From the NCBI RefSeq assembly GCF_029319185.1, contig NZ_CP119754.1:3720001-3784000 (forward strand): a DNA stretch of 64,000 nt. Direction: 5' to 3'. The notes below the pieces were generated by a model. It searched no databases. It was not told where the DNA came from and saw only the letters and a list, made by a program, of their open reading frames with translations. A program made the position numbers and the translations under genes. The DNA comes from Superficieibacter sp. HKU1. GTDB lineage: Bacteria > Pseudomonadota > Gammaproteobacteria > Enterobacterales > Enterobacteriaceae. This document shows, piece by piece, positions 41,802 to 51,282 of this stretch. Positions within the stretch are counted from its first letter, which is position 1. Each line of letters opens with the position of its first letter.

Positions 41802-42896
41802 TTACGCAACGGCGTTGCCGTTACGAACAAAAACAGGTTTCGTGACCTTAACCGGCATTTCCCGGTTGCGGATTTGCACAATCGCTTTATCGCCAATGCC
41901 TGCCGGAACGCGTGCCAGCGCAATGCTGTAGCCCAGCGTCGGCGAGAAAGTGCCGCTGGTGATAACGCCTTCCTGCGGGTTGCCCTGCGCATCGGTAAAG
42001 CGCACCGGTAATTCATTACGCAGCACGCCTTTTTCGGTCATCATCAGGCCGACCAGCTGTTCGGTGCCTCTTTCACGCTGCAATTCAAGCGCGTCGCGGC
42101 CAATAAAATCGCGATCGGCGGGTTCCCAGGCGATAGTCCAGCCCATATTTGCCGCCAGCGGAGAGACGCCTTCGTCCATTTCCTGACCGTAGAGGTTCAT
42201 GCCCGCTTCAAGACGCAGCGTGTCGCGCGCGCCCAGGCCGCAGGGTTTAACCCCCGCATCGACCAGCGCCTGCCAGAAATCCGCCGCCTGCTCATTGGGC
42301 AGCGCAATTTCATAACCCGCTTCGCCGGTATAGCCGGTGGTCGCGATAAACAAATCGCCCGCCTGTACGCCAAAGAACGGTTTCATACCCGCTACTGCCT
42401 GGCGCTGTTCTTCAGTAAACAGCGTGGCCGCTTTCGCCTGTGCATTTGGCCCCTGGACCGCAATCAGGGACAGATCGTCGCGCACGGTGATGTCGATGGC
42501 GTAAGATTCGGCGTGCTGGGTGATCCAGGCAAGGTCTTTTTCACGGGTGGCGGAGTTAACGACCAGGCGGAAGAACTCTTCCGTGAAGTAATAGACGATA
42601 AGGTCGTCAATCACACCGCCGGATGCATTGAGCATGCCTGAGTAAAGCGCCTTACCGGGTTTCGTCAGTTTTGCGACGTCGTTAGCCAGCAGATAGCGTA
42701 AAAACTCCCGGGTACGGTTACCGCGAAGATCGACGATAGTCATATGCGAGACGTCAAACATACCGGCGTCGGTACGCACCGCGTGGTGCTCATCAATCTG
42801 GGAGCCGTAATGCAGCGGCATCATCCAGCCGTGAAAATCCACCATTCGTGCGCCGCACTGGGTGTGTTGTTCGTATAACGGAGTCTGTTGAGCCAT
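41802..42896 (-). CDS. gcvT: glycine cleavage system aminomethyltransferase (T protein)
   Basis: The 364-residue protein moves the methylene group from the H protein to tetrahydrofolate. Family motifs include YDVSH-like MFDVSHM with the substrate-site Asp, and GYTGEAGYEI. It is the first gene of gcvTHP; a PurR-like site lies in its leader. Confidence 0.98.
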   Translation of the reverse strand: MAQQTPLYEQHTQCGARMVDFHGWMMPLHYGSQIDEHHAVRTDAGMFDVSHMTIVDLRGNRTREFLRYLLANDVAKLTKPGKALYSGMLNASGGVIDDLIVYYFTEEFFRLVVNSATREKDLAWITQHAESYAIDITVRDDLSLIAVQGPNAQAKAATLFTEEQRQAVAGMKPFFGVQAGDLFIATTGYTGEAGYEIALPNEQAADFWQALVDAGVKPCGLGARDTLRLEAGMNLYGQEMDEGVSPLAANMGWTIAWEPADRDFIGRDALELQRERGTEQLVGLMMTEKGVLRNELPVRFTDAQGNPQEGVITSGTFSPTLGYSIALARVPAGIGDKAIVQIRNREMPVKVTKPVFVRNGNAVA

Positions 42897-42942
42897 CTTT
42901 TCCTCGTCAAATCAGCCGGGTTTCGCCAGCGAAACAGTGGCG

Positions 42943-42958
42943 ACGCAAACGTTCTCTT
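42943..42958 (-). promoter_or_regulatory. PurR-like operator in the gcvT leader
   Basis: ACGCAAACGTTCTCTT fits the PurR box ACGCAAACGTTTNCGT in its left and central part. PurR control of gcvTHP is known in E. coli. Confidence 0.65.
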
Positions 42959-43229
42959 TGGTCTGAACTTACCACCGAACCCTGGCGTAAACCATAAGCT
43001 AAAGAAGGTCATCACATTAGCTTATGACCAAAATGCGCAGAAACCGCAGCAGAATTTTTGACTGGCTAAATGCGCAACGACGCGAAAAAAAGCATATATC
43101 GACGGCTCAACAACGAATTTAGCAATATTTAAATTGGGAAAACTGGCAAAAATTTCTTAGAGCACAATTGATGACATTACAAAAAGTAATGCGAAAAGAT
43201 GAGTGAAATTAGAATTTCTCAAACGAGGT

Positions 43230-43256
43230 AAAAAATCCCGGCGCTGAGGCCGGGAA
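43230..43256 (-). terminator. terminator of the pepP-ubiH-ubiI operon
   Basis: On the reverse strand CCCGGC and GCCGGG flank a short loop and are followed by ATTTTTTAC. It lies 16 bases after the ubiI stop. Confidence 0.85.
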
Positions 43257-43272
43257 GAAAAGTGTGACCCAG

Positions 43273-44475
43273 TTAACGTAACCAGTCAGGGAGATCGTTT
43301 ACTCCCATCGCCTGACGGATGAGTTGCGGTTTCACGCCGGGTAGCGTGTCGGCGATTTTCAGGCCAATATCGCGCAGGAACTTTTTCGCCGGATTATGCC
43401 CGGCGAAGAGTTCGCGAAATCCCTGCATCCCGGCAAGCATCAGCGCGGCGCTGTGCTTACGACTGCGTTCAAAGCGGCGTAAATACATGTACTGCCCGAT
43501 ATCTTTACCCTGCTGATTAAGACGGCGCAGTTCACCGATCAGTTCCGCCGCATCCATAAAACCAAGGTTAACGCCCTGCCCGGCCAGCGGATGAATGGTA
43601 TGGGCAGCATCGCCAACCAGCGCCAGACGGTGCGCAGCAAACTGGCGCGCGTAGCGGCCGGTTAACGGGAAAACCTGGCGTTCGCTCTCCACGTTGCACA
43701 GCCCCAGACGATGATCAAAAGCAACCGTTAATGCCTGATTAAACGCGGTGTCTTCAGCCTGCTGCATCCGCGCGGCCTCGTCAGGGGCCAGCGACCAGAC
43801 GATAGAACACAGGTGCGGATCGCTAAGCGGCAGGAACGCCAGGATGCCCTCGCCGTGAAAGACCTGACGCGCCACGCCCTGATGCGGCTCGGCGGTACGG
43901 ATGGTCGCGACCAGCGCATGATGGTTATAGTCCCAGAAGGTCAGCGGGATATCGGCTTTGTCGCGCAGCCAGGAGTGAGCGCCGTCCGCTCCCACGACCA
44001 GCCGGGCAGTCATCATGCTGCCATCTTTCAGATTCAGGAAGACCTCGTTCTCGCCCCACGCTACCTGCTGCAACTCAGCCGGAGCGATTAACGTTACGTC
44101 CTGACACTGCTGCGCTTTTTGCCACAGCGCGTAATGAATGACGTCATTCTCAATAATATGACCCAGATGAGTATGGCCCATGCTGCGATCGTCAAAACTG
44201 ATATGCCCGAAGCTGTCCTTTTCCCACACTTCCATGCCGTGATAGCAGCTGACACGCTGTTCGATAACAGAAGACCATACCCCAAGATGGGTCAGCAGCT
44301 TTTCGCTGGCCGCGTTAATGGCCGATACGCGTAGCGCATGGGGCGCGTCCATCTCTGGTTTTTGGACCGTTTTTTGTTCCAGTACGGCCACGCGCAGGCC
44401 GCTGCCCTGAAGACCGCAGGCAATCGCCAGCCCGACCATTCCCCCGCCAACAATCGCTACGTCAACACTTTGCAC
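43273..44475 (-). CDS. ubiI: ubiquinone biosynthesis C5-hydroxylase UbiI (VisC)
   Basis: The 400-residue flavoprotein monooxygenase hydroxylates C5 of the ubiquinone ring. It has the FAD motif VAIVGGGMVGLAIA at 6-19, the middle DGAHS motif, and GDAAHTIHPLAGQGVNLG near residue 290. It matches E. coli UbiI in length and lies downstream of ubiH. Confidence 0.97.
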   Translation of the reverse strand: MQSVDVAIVGGGMVGLAIACGLQGSGLRVAVLEQKTVQKPEMDAPHALRVSAINAASEKLLTHLGVWSSVIEQRVSCYHGMEVWEKDSFGHISFDDRSMGHTHLGHIIENDVIHYALWQKAQQCQDVTLIAPAELQQVAWGENEVFLNLKDGSMMTARLVVGADGAHSWLRDKADIPLTFWDYNHHALVATIRTAEPHQGVARQVFHGEGILAFLPLSDPHLCSIVWSLAPDEAARMQQAEDTAFNQALTVAFDHRLGLCNVESERQVFPLTGRYARQFAAHRLALVGDAAHTIHPLAGQGVNLGFMDAAELIGELRRLNQQGKDIGQYMYLRRFERSRKHSAALMLAGMQGFRELFAGHNPAKKFLRDIGLKIADTLPGVKPQLIRQAMGVNDLPDWLR

Positions 44476-44528
44476 AGTTCTACTCCTGAAGCCTGATTCG
44501 GCAGGCGAGATGGTTTGAATGAGATAGC

Positions 44529-45695
44529 TTAGCGCGTTACCCAGCCCAGCGTGCGGCGGGCCAGCGCGTTACGGGCCACAGAGCAGCCTTCCATCGCCAT
44601 CAGTCCCACGTTACGTCCGGCAATCAACGGAAACCAACGGTTAGCAAACAGATGCACCAGCCCGTCGGTGACACCGATGGTGGCAGCTTTATCCGCGCTG
44701 CGGCGGTCGCGATAGCGACTGAGCGTAGCATAGCTGCCGGGATCGTCTGCCTGCGCCAGCGTCTCCGCCAGACTCATCACATCGCGCAGGCCAAGGTTAA
44801 AGCCCTGACCGGCAATGGGGTGCAGCGTTTGCGCGGCGTTGCCCACCAGCGCCAGCCGATGCGAAATAGACGCGGAAGCGGTGGTGAGCGCAAGCGGATA
44901 GGCCGCCCGCTGCCCGGCATGCGTAATACGCCCCAGCCGCCAGCCAAAGGCGCGCTGTAATTCGTCACAAAATTGCGCGTCGGTCCACGACATGACTTCG
45001 TCGCGGCGGTCGAGAGGATGGCACCAGACCAGCGAGCTGCGCCCGGCAGACATTGGCAACATGGCGAGGGGGCCGTCTGGCGTAAAACGCTCAAAGGCAC
45101 GCCCCTGATGAGCAAGCGCGGTGGTGACGTTGGCAATCACCGCTATCTGCTGATACGGCTGTTGTTGCCACTGAATACCGCACTGCGCGCCGAGCGCCGA
45201 GCGTGAACCATCAGCGGCCACCAGCAGACGTCCTGTCAGCGTGTCACCGTTATCCAGCGTAACGCTGACATCATCCTGACAGCGCGCCAGGCTGACCACG
45301 CTCGCAGGACAGTGCAGCGTTACGCCGGGCGCTTTACGCAGGAGCGCAAACAGATGCTGACCAACGTCATGAAGTTCCACCACCTGTCCTAGCGCCGGAA
45401 TCGCATAATCGCTGGCGTCCAGCATGACCGCGCCCGCATGACCGCGATCGCTGACGTGGACCGTGTTAATCGGCGTAGCGCTGCGGGCAATGGCCTGCCA
45501 GACGCCGATACGCGCCAGCTGCTCACAGGTTCCTGCGGCCAGCGCGATGGCTCGCGCGTCAAAGCCCGGATGGGCCGCCGCGTCAGGCGCGACCGCCTCG
45601 ATCAGATGGATCGCCAGCGCTCCCTGAGTTAAGTGTGATATCGCCAGCGCCAGCGTTGCGCCGGTCATGCCGCCGCCTACAATAATCACGCTCAT
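44529..45695 (-). CDS. ubiH: ubiquinone biosynthesis C1-hydroxylase UbiH
   Basis: The 388-residue FAD monooxygenase acts at C1 (octaprenyl-methoxyphenol step). It shares the family motifs with UbiI: VIIVGGGMTGATLAL at the N-terminus, AADGSRS, and GNAAQTLHPIAGQGFNLG. Its ATG overlaps the pepP stop by four bases, as in E. coli. Confidence 0.97.
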   Translation of the reverse strand: MSVIIVGGGMTGATLALAISHLTQGALAIHLIEAVAPDAAAHPGFDARAIALAAGTCEQLARIGVWQAIARSATPINTVHVSDRGHAGAVMLDASDYAIPALGQVVELHDVGQHLFALLRKAPGVTLHCPASVVSLARCQDDVSVTLDNGDTLTGRLLVAADGSRSALGAQCGIQWQQQPYQQIAVIANVTTALAHQGRAFERFTPDGPLAMLPMSAGRSSLVWCHPLDRRDEVMSWTDAQFCDELQRAFGWRLGRITHAGQRAAYPLALTTASASISHRLALVGNAAQTLHPIAGQGFNLGLRDVMSLAETLAQADDPGSYATLSRYRDRRSADKAATIGVTDGLVHLFANRWFPLIAGRNVGLMAMEGCSVARNALARRTLGWVTR

Positions 45696-47008
45696 TGTTC
45701 GCGCGCCGCCGCCATTAAGGCTTCGATATCGTCGGCTTTTTTCACTACGCGATCGGTGAGATTTTCATTGCCCGACGCGGTGATCACGATGTCATCTTCA
45801 ATGCGAATGCCAATCCCGCGATACTGCGGCGGCACATCGGCATCCGGCGCGACATAAAGCCCCGGCTCGACGGTCAGCACCATGCCGGGTTCCAGCACCC
45901 GCGAACGATCAACGCCGTAGGCACCGACATCGTGAACGTCCAGCCCCAGCCAGTGGCTCAGACCGTGCATAAAGAACGGGCGATGGGCGTTGCTGGCGAT
46001 AAGTTCTTCCACCTCACCCTGCAAAATGCCGAGCTTCACCAGACCAGCGATCATGATGCGCACGACCTCGGTGGTCACCTCCTGAATGGTGGTTCCCGGC
46101 CGATAAAGTTTGAGCGCGGTTTCCAGCGACGCAAGCACGATGTCGTAGATTTCACGCTGCGCCGGGGAAAATTTGCCGTTCACCGGGAAGGTGCGCGTAA
46201 TATCGCCCGCATAGCCCCGGTATTCGCAGCCCGCGTCGATCAGCACCAGATCGCCGTCGCGCAGTTCGCTTTCGTTTTCGGTGTAGTGCAGGATGCAGCC
46301 GTTTTCGCCGCCGCCGACAATGGTGTTATACGACGGGTAACGCGCGCCGTGGCGCGTAAATTCGTGGTGAATTTCCCCTTCCAGTTGATATTCAAACATG
46401 CCCGGACGGCATTGTTGCATCGCCCGAATATGCGCCAGCGCGGTGATCTCCCCGGCGCGGCGCAGCACGTCAATTTCTTCCGCCGATTTGAACAGGCGCA
46501 TCTCATGCACCAGTGGACGCCAGTCGGCAATGTTGCCAGGCGCGGAGAGATTCTGCCGCGAGCCTTTACGCAGTTTTTCCAGCGCGTTAAAGACGATTTG
46601 GTCAGCATACGCATACTCGCCCTGGGCGTGCCAGACGGTGTCCAGACCGTTAAGTAATTGATAAAGCTGCGCATTGATTTCGCTAAACGCCAGCGCCCTG
46701 TCGACGCCCAATTTTTCCGGGGCGGCGTCCTGACCGAGACGGCGGCCAAACCAGATCTCCGCCGTCAGATCGCGCAGGCGGTTAAACAATACGCTGTGGT
46801 TGTGGGTATCATCACTTTTAATCAGCACCAGCACGGCTTCCGGCTCATTGAAACCGGTGAAGTACCAGAAGTCGCTGCTCTGGCGATACGGATACTCGGT
46901 ATCCGCGCTGCGCGTGGCTTCCGGCGCGGCAAAGATCAGCGCCGCGCTGCCCGGTTGCATCTGGGCCAGAAGTGCCTGGCGACGACGGTGAAACTCCTGC
47001 TGAGTCAT
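45692..47008 (-). CDS. pepP: Xaa-Pro aminopeptidase P
   Basis: The 438-residue metallopeptidase removes N-terminal residues before proline. The N-terminal creatinase-like domain is followed by the pita-bread catalytic domain with two-metal ligands: Asp in VLIDAGCEY, Asp in AGDITRTF, His in HGLSHWLGLDVHDVG, and Glu residues in VEPGLY and RIEDD. It is the upstream neighbour of ubiH and overlaps it. Confidence 0.97.
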   Translation of the reverse strand: MTQQEFHRRRQALLAQMQPGSAALIFAAPEATRSADTEYPYRQSSDFWYFTGFNEPEAVLVLIKSDDTHNHSVLFNRLRDLTAEIWFGRRLGQDAAPEKLGVDRALAFSEINAQLYQLLNGLDTVWHAQGEYAYADQIVFNALEKLRKGSRQNLSAPGNIADWRPLVHEMRLFKSAEEIDVLRRAGEITALAHIRAMQQCRPGMFEYQLEGEIHHEFTRHGARYPSYNTIVGGGENGCILHYTENESELRDGDLVLIDAGCEYRGYAGDITRTFPVNGKFSPAQREIYDIVLASLETALKLYRPGTTIQEVTTEVVRIMIAGLVKLGILQGEVEELIASNAHRPFFMHGLSHWLGLDVHDVGAYGVDRSRVLEPGMVLTVEPGLYVAPDADVPPQYRGIGIRIEDDIVITASGNENLTDRVVKKADDIEALMAAAREQ

Positions 47009-47029
47009 GATACCTCCATGAGTATTTTC

Positions 47030-47608
47030 TTAATGTAAGGTCGGTTTGCGCACTTCCGGCGCGGTCGGCTGCTGGCGTGTGAAGGTATCGTGGCACAACA
47101 GCGCAGCAACGCGGACGTATTCAATAATCTCTTCAAGCGACATTTCCAGCTCTTCCTGATCTTCTTCCAGATCGTAGCCAAGCTGAGCAATATTGCGCAG
47201 ATCGTCAATCGCCTCACCGGTTTCACCAGGGACTTTATCCAGCTTCGGCTGCGTCACGCCCAGCCCCAGCAGGAAATGGTTTACCCAGCCCGACAGCGCA
47301 TCAGCACGGTCGAAAACGCTGACCTCATCCCCTTCCGGAAGATAAAGCTGGAACTGAAAACCGTCGTCTTCCAGCGAATCACTGGTGGCGGAGTGCATGC
47401 TACGCAGCGCCTGCGCTAACTCATGGCCGAACGCCAGACCTTCGTTAGTAAGATCGTGCAACAGCGGCTGCCATGACGTGTCCGTGGTGCCGCCACAAAG
47501 GATCCCGCTAATCAAACCATGCATTTCTGCCGGGGTTAATCCTGCTCCCTGTTGGTTCAGTAACTGGTTCACATCGTTGTAACCAGGCATTTCATTCTTT
47601 ATAGACAT
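47030..47608 (-). CDS. ygfB: UPF0149 family protein YgfB
   Basis: The 192-residue helical protein matches E. coli YgfB (UPF0149) in length when started at MSIKNEM (47608); an ATG two codons upstream is also possible. The molecular role is not established; a related YgfB in Pseudomonas modulates antibiotic resistance gene expression. It is the first gene of the ygfB-pepP-ubiH-ubiI operon and diverges from zapA. Confidence 0.94.
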   Translation of the reverse strand: MSIKNEMPGYNDVNQLLNQQGAGLTPAEMHGLISGILCGGTTDTSWQPLLHDLTNEGLAFGHELAQALRSMHSATSDSLEDDGFQFQLYLPEGDEVSVFDRADALSGWVNHFLLGLGVTQPKLDKVPGETGEAIDDLRNIAQLGYDLEEDQEELEMSLEEIIEYVRVAALLCHDTFTRQQPTAPEVRKPTLH

Positions 47609-47776
47609 GCGCATTCGTCATCGTTGGGGGAAGATTCATGTTATGCTACCACTTTGGACCCTGGTGATACCAGAAAAGGGCTTGTATCTGCACGCCAGGG
47701 TAGCTATAGTGTCGCCCCTTCGCCAGCCCCGGATTCGGGTACGAAGGCCGCGCAGTCAATTCAGCAGGAAGGTGGC

Positions 47777-48106
47777 ATGTCTGCACAACCCGTCGATATC
47801 CATATTTTTGGCCGTTCACTACGCGTGAATTGCCCGCCTGAACAAAGGGATGCCCTGAATCAGGCTGCGGACGATCTGAATCAGCGGTTGCAAGATCTGA
47901 AAGAACGCACTAGAGTCACAAATACTGAGCAGCTGGTTTTCATCGCCGCGTTGAACATCAGCTATGAGTTAACTCAGGAAAAGGCAAAAACCCGCGACTA
48001 CGCTGCCAGCATGGAGCAACGTATTCGGATGCTGCAACAGACCATTGAACAGGCATTACTTGAGCAAGGTCGCATATCCGAAAGATCGGGGCCAAAGTTT
48101 GAATAA
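47777..48106 (+). CDS. zapA: cell division protein ZapA
   Basis: The 109-residue protein binds and bundles FtsZ filaments at the division ring. It has the ZapA fold start (SAQPVDIHIFGRSLRV) and the long C-terminal coiled coil (about 60-100). ATG 47777 follows GGAAGG and gives the E. coli length; the open frame runs back to 47624 but that part lies in the promoter region. Confidence 0.97.
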   Translation: MSAQPVDIHIFGRSLRVNCPPEQRDALNQAADDLNQRLQDLKERTRVTNTEQLVFIAALNISYELTQEKAKTRDYAASMEQRIRMLQQTIEQALLEQGRISERSGPKFE

Positions 48107-48147
48107 CACTTTGCGATTAGCTATGGTAGAGTTATCGTGAAGACAAA

Positions 48148-48331
48148 ATTTCTCTGAGATGTTTGCAAGCGGGCCAGTCCCCTGAGCCGATATTTCATAC
48201 CAACAGAATGTGGCGCTCCACGGTTGGTGAGCATGCTCGGTTCGTCCGAGAAGCCTTAAAACTGTGACGACACATTCACCTTGAACCAAGGGTTCAAGGG
48301 TTACAGCCTGCGGCGGCATCTCGGAGATTCC
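48148..48331 (+). ncRNA. ssrS: 6S RNA
   Basis: The 184-base stretch matches E. coli 6S RNA closely, starting ATTTCTCTGAGATG and ending CTCGGAGATTCC, whose ends pair to form the closing stem. Its central bubble mimics an open promoter and binds sigma-70 RNA polymerase in stationary phase. It lies between zapA and fau and is co-transcribed with fau in E. coli. Confidence 0.97.
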
Positions 48332-48346
48332 CCTTCTTTTACTACC

Positions 48347-48943
48347 ATGACTGAACTTACCGTTACGTCACTTCAGCGTCAGGAAATTCGCCGCCATATC
48401 AGGCAGCTTCGCCGTACCCTTTCTGTTGACCAACAAACGCATTTCGCCCAGCAGGCCGCCGCCCGCATGATGGCGTATCCGCCGGTGGTGATGGCGCATA
48501 CCGTGGCGCTGTTTCTCTCCTTTGATGGCGAGCTTGATACTCGTCCGCTGATTGAACAACTGTGGCGCGCCGGCAAGCGGGTTTACCTTCCGGTGTTGCA
48601 TCCTTTTAGCCCTGGCAACTTGCTGTTTCTGCACTACCATCCGCAAAGCGAACTGGTGGTGAATCGTCTGAAAATCCACGAGCCGAAGCTGGACGTGCGT
48701 GACGTGCTGCCCCTGACGCAGCTCGACGTGCTGGTCACGCCGCTGGTGGCGTTTGACGGTCAGGGTCAGCGGCTGGGGATGGGCGGTGGGTTTTACGATC
48801 GTACCTTACAGCACTGGCAGCAGTATCGCTTACAGCCGGTAGGCTACGCGCATGATTGTCAGCGCGTGGAGGCGCTGCCGGTGGAAGAGTGGGATATACC
48901 GCTGCCTGCGGTGGTCACTCCCTCCGTAATATGGGAGTGGTAA
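48347..48943 (+). CDS. fau: 5-formyltetrahydrofolate cyclo-ligase (Fau/YgfA)
   Basis: The 198-residue enzyme converts 5-formyl-tetrahydrofolate to 5,10-methenyl-tetrahydrofolate using ATP. The family signature LGMGGGFYDRTL is near residue 150. ATG 48347 gives the E. coli-like start; the open frame to 48281 overlaps 6S RNA. In E. coli the gene is linked to persister formation. Confidence 0.95.
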   Translation: MTELTVTSLQRQEIRRHIRQLRRTLSVDQQTHFAQQAAARMMAYPPVVMAHTVALFLSFDGELDTRPLIEQLWRAGKRVYLPVLHPFSPGNLLFLHYHPQSELVVNRLKIHEPKLDVRDVLPLTQLDVLVTPLVAFDGQGQRLGMGGGFYDRTLQHWQQYRLQPVGYAHDCQRVEALPVEEWDIPLPAVVTPSVIWEW

Positions 48944-48963
48944 CCCCCTCAGCAAAGAGGGGG
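48944..48963. terminator. hairpin between fau and serA
   Basis: CCCCCTC and GAGGGGG form a 7-bp GC stem with a 6-base loop directly after the fau stop. No long T run follows; it serves two converging genes that are only 28 bases apart. Confidence 0.6.
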
Positions 48964-48971
48964 CATATGCC

Positions 48972-50204
48972 TTAGTACAGTAAGCGGGCGCGAATGGTCC
49001 CCGGAATCGCCTTCATGCTTTGCAGCGCACGCTGCGCCACATCTTCTTCCGCTTCGATATCAATAACCACATAGCCCATCATCGGCGACGTTTGCAGGAA
49101 CTGCGCGGCGATGTTGATGCCCTGCGCGGCGAAGATCTGGTTAATGGCGGTCAGCACGCCCGGACGGTTTTCATGAATGTGCAGCAGACGACGACCACCG
49201 TGCAGCGGCAGCGAGACTTCCGGGAAGTTGACTGCGGAAAGCGTCGAACCATTGTCGGAGTATTTGGCCAGCTTGCCCGCCACTTCAAGGCCTATGTTTT
49301 CCTGCGCTTCCTGCGTGGAGCCGCCGATGTGCGGGGTCAGGATCACGTTATCAAACTCGCACAGCGGTGAGGTGAACGGATCGCTGTTGGTCGCAGGCTC
49401 GGTCGGGAAGACGTCGATGGCCGCACCGGCCAGATGCTTACGCGACAGCGCATCGCACAGCGCGGGAATATCCACCACCGTGCCGCGCGCGGCGTTAATC
49501 AACAGTGAGCCCGGTTTCATCAGCGCCAGCTGTTCCGCGCCCATCATATTTTTAGTGGAGGCATTTTCCGGCACGTGCAGGCTGACCACATCGCTCATAT
49601 TGAGCAGGTCGGAAAGATGCTGAACCTGAGTCGCATTGCCCAGCGGCAGTTTATTTTCGATATCGTAGAAGTAGACGTACATCCCCAGCGATTCCGCCAG
49701 GATGCCGAGCTGCGTGCCGATGTGGCCGTAACCAATGATGCCCAGTTTTTTGCCACGCGCCTCATAAGATCCCGCCGCCAGCTTGTTCCAGACGCCACGG
49801 TGCGCTTTGGCGTTCGCTTCCGGAATCCCCCGCAGCAGCAGCAGCAGTTCGCCGATCACCAGTTCGGCTACCGAACGGGTATTGGAGAACGGGGCGTTAA
49901 ACACCGGGACGCCGCGTTTTGCCGCCGCGTTAAGATCGACCTGATTGGTGCCGATGCAGAAGCAACCTACCGCGACCAGCTTTTCAGCCGCGGCAAAGAC
50001 CTCTTCCGTCAGATTAGTACGGGAACGCAGGCCGATGAAATGGGCGTCACGGATCGACTCCTTCAGCTGTTCGGTACTCAGCGCGCCTTTGTGATATTCA
50101 ATGTTGGTATAACCCGCCGCACGCAGGCTATCCAGCGCTTTCTGGTGCACGCCTTCGACCAGCAGAAATTTAATTTTGTCTTTTTCCAGTGATACCTTTG
50201 CCAT
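48972..50204 (-). CDS. serA: D-3-phosphoglycerate dehydrogenase
   Basis: The 410-residue enzyme makes the first step of serine synthesis. It has the NAD-binding loop GYGHIGTQLG near 160, the catalytic Arg-Glu-His set (His in ILTPHIGGSTQEAQ), and a C-terminal ACT domain (about 335-410) for serine feedback inhibition. Start at 50204 (MAKVSLEKDK) gives the E. coli length. Confidence 0.98.
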   Translation of the reverse strand: MAKVSLEKDKIKFLLVEGVHQKALDSLRAAGYTNIEYHKGALSTEQLKESIRDAHFIGLRSRTNLTEEVFAAAEKLVAVGCFCIGTNQVDLNAAAKRGVPVFNAPFSNTRSVAELVIGELLLLLRGIPEANAKAHRGVWNKLAAGSYEARGKKLGIIGYGHIGTQLGILAESLGMYVYFYDIENKLPLGNATQVQHLSDLLNMSDVVSLHVPENASTKNMMGAEQLALMKPGSLLINAARGTVVDIPALCDALSRKHLAGAAIDVFPTEPATNSDPFTSPLCEFDNVILTPHIGGSTQEAQENIGLEVAGKLAKYSDNGSTLSAVNFPEVSLPLHGGRRLLHIHENRPGVLTAINQIFAAQGINIAAQFLQTSPMMGYVVIDIEAEEDVAQRALQSMKAIPGTIRARLLY

Positions 50205-50445
50205 TTCCCGACCCTGTCTTTGTCTTAACTGATATTGAGCAAAACACAACTCCCTCTAAGCAACATATCAAAAAAAACTATCGCGGCAATATGAACGTTT
50301 GCGTCGCCTACCTGAGGGAATAGCATTCAGAGGAAAATGGCAGCATAAAATGCTGGCGGTGAGAGATTACGCGGGGAGAAACGTCAGCAGGAGCGTCAAA
50401 ACGTGACACATGTCACCAAATTTGGCGATCGGAATTTTTTTAAAG

Positions 50446-50463
50446 GGGGGAGTGCCCTCCCCC
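50446..50463 (-). terminator. terminator of rpiA
   Basis: On the reverse strand GGGGGAG and CTCCCCC flank a 4-base loop, followed by CCTTTAAAAAAATT. It lies 7 bases after the rpiA stop. Confidence 0.7.
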
Positions 50464-50469
50464 ATCAGA

Positions 50470-51129
50470 TCATTTCACGATGGTTTTGACGCCATCGGCG
50501 GTGCCAATCAGCGCAACATCCGCGCCACGGTTGGCAAACAGCCCTACGGTGACGACGCCTGGAATGCTGTTAATGGCATTCTCGGTGGCGATCGGATCGA
50601 TGATTTCCATACCGTGAACGTCAAGGATCACGTTGCCGTTGTCGGTCAGTACGCCCTGACGGTATTCCGGACGGCCGCCCAGTTTGACCAGCTCACGCGC
50701 CACCGCACTGCGCGCCATCGGGATCACTTCCACCGGCAGCGGGAATTCGCCGAGGATATCGACCTGTTTTGAGGCATCCGCGATGCAGATAAACTTATCT
50801 GCAACCGAGGCAATGATCTTTTCACGGGTCAGCGCCGCGCCGCCGCCTTTGATCATCTGCATTTGCCCGTTGATCTCATCGGCACCATCAACGTAGATGC
50901 CCAGACGATCAACTTCATTAAGATCGAACACCGTAATGCCAAGGCTTTTGAGTTTGGCGGTTGAGGCGTCGGAGCTGGACACCGCGCCCTCAATCTGTCC
51001 CTTCATGGTACCCAGCGCATCAATAAAATGGGCGGCGGTAGATCCCGTTCCAACCCCGACAATGGTGCCCGGTACGACATACTGAAGGGCGGCCCAGCCT
51101 ACTGCTTTTTTCAGTTCATCCTGCGTCAT
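50470..51129 (-). CDS. rpiA: ribose-5-phosphate isomerase A
   Basis: The 219-residue enzyme interconverts ribose 5-phosphate and ribulose 5-phosphate. Active-site motifs VDGADEIN and KGGGAALTREK are present and the length equals E. coli RpiA. It diverges from argP with 153 bases between. Confidence 0.98.
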   Translation of the reverse strand: MTQDELKKAVGWAALQYVVPGTIVGVGTGSTAAHFIDALGTMKGQIEGAVSSSDASTAKLKSLGITVFDLNEVDRLGIYVDGADEINGQMQMIKGGGAALTREKIIASVADKFICIADASKQVDILGEFPLPVEVIPMARSAVARELVKLGGRPEYRQGVLTDNGNVILDVHGMEIIDPIATENAINSIPGVVTVGLFANRGADVALIGTADGVKTIVK

Positions 51130-51282
51130 AGTTTTGCCTGTGGAGTGATTATCCTGCGCGCATTATAGAACATAAGGACCAGGGATGTCCCGGCGACCCG
51201 CGTGCACATAATTTCGTCTGTATCTATGGTAAATTTATGTCATAGTGCTGTATAGAAAACCATTAGGGAGCCACACAGATTC

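Larger units (their letters stand above)
42897..43272 (-). other. gcv promoter and leader region
   Basis: This 376-base gap between gcvT and ubiI holds the promoter of gcvTHP, known in E. coli to bind GcvA, Lrp and PurR. I can see a PurR-like box near 42943-42958 and an AT-rich stretch at about 43070-43230 suited to Lrp; I did not resolve the -35/-10 elements. The ubiI terminator lies at its right end. Confidence 0.6.

Noticed and set aside
47624..47776. N-terminal extension of ZapA
   Set aside because: The extra 51 codons cover the zapA/ygfB promoter region and are absent in ZapA proteins.
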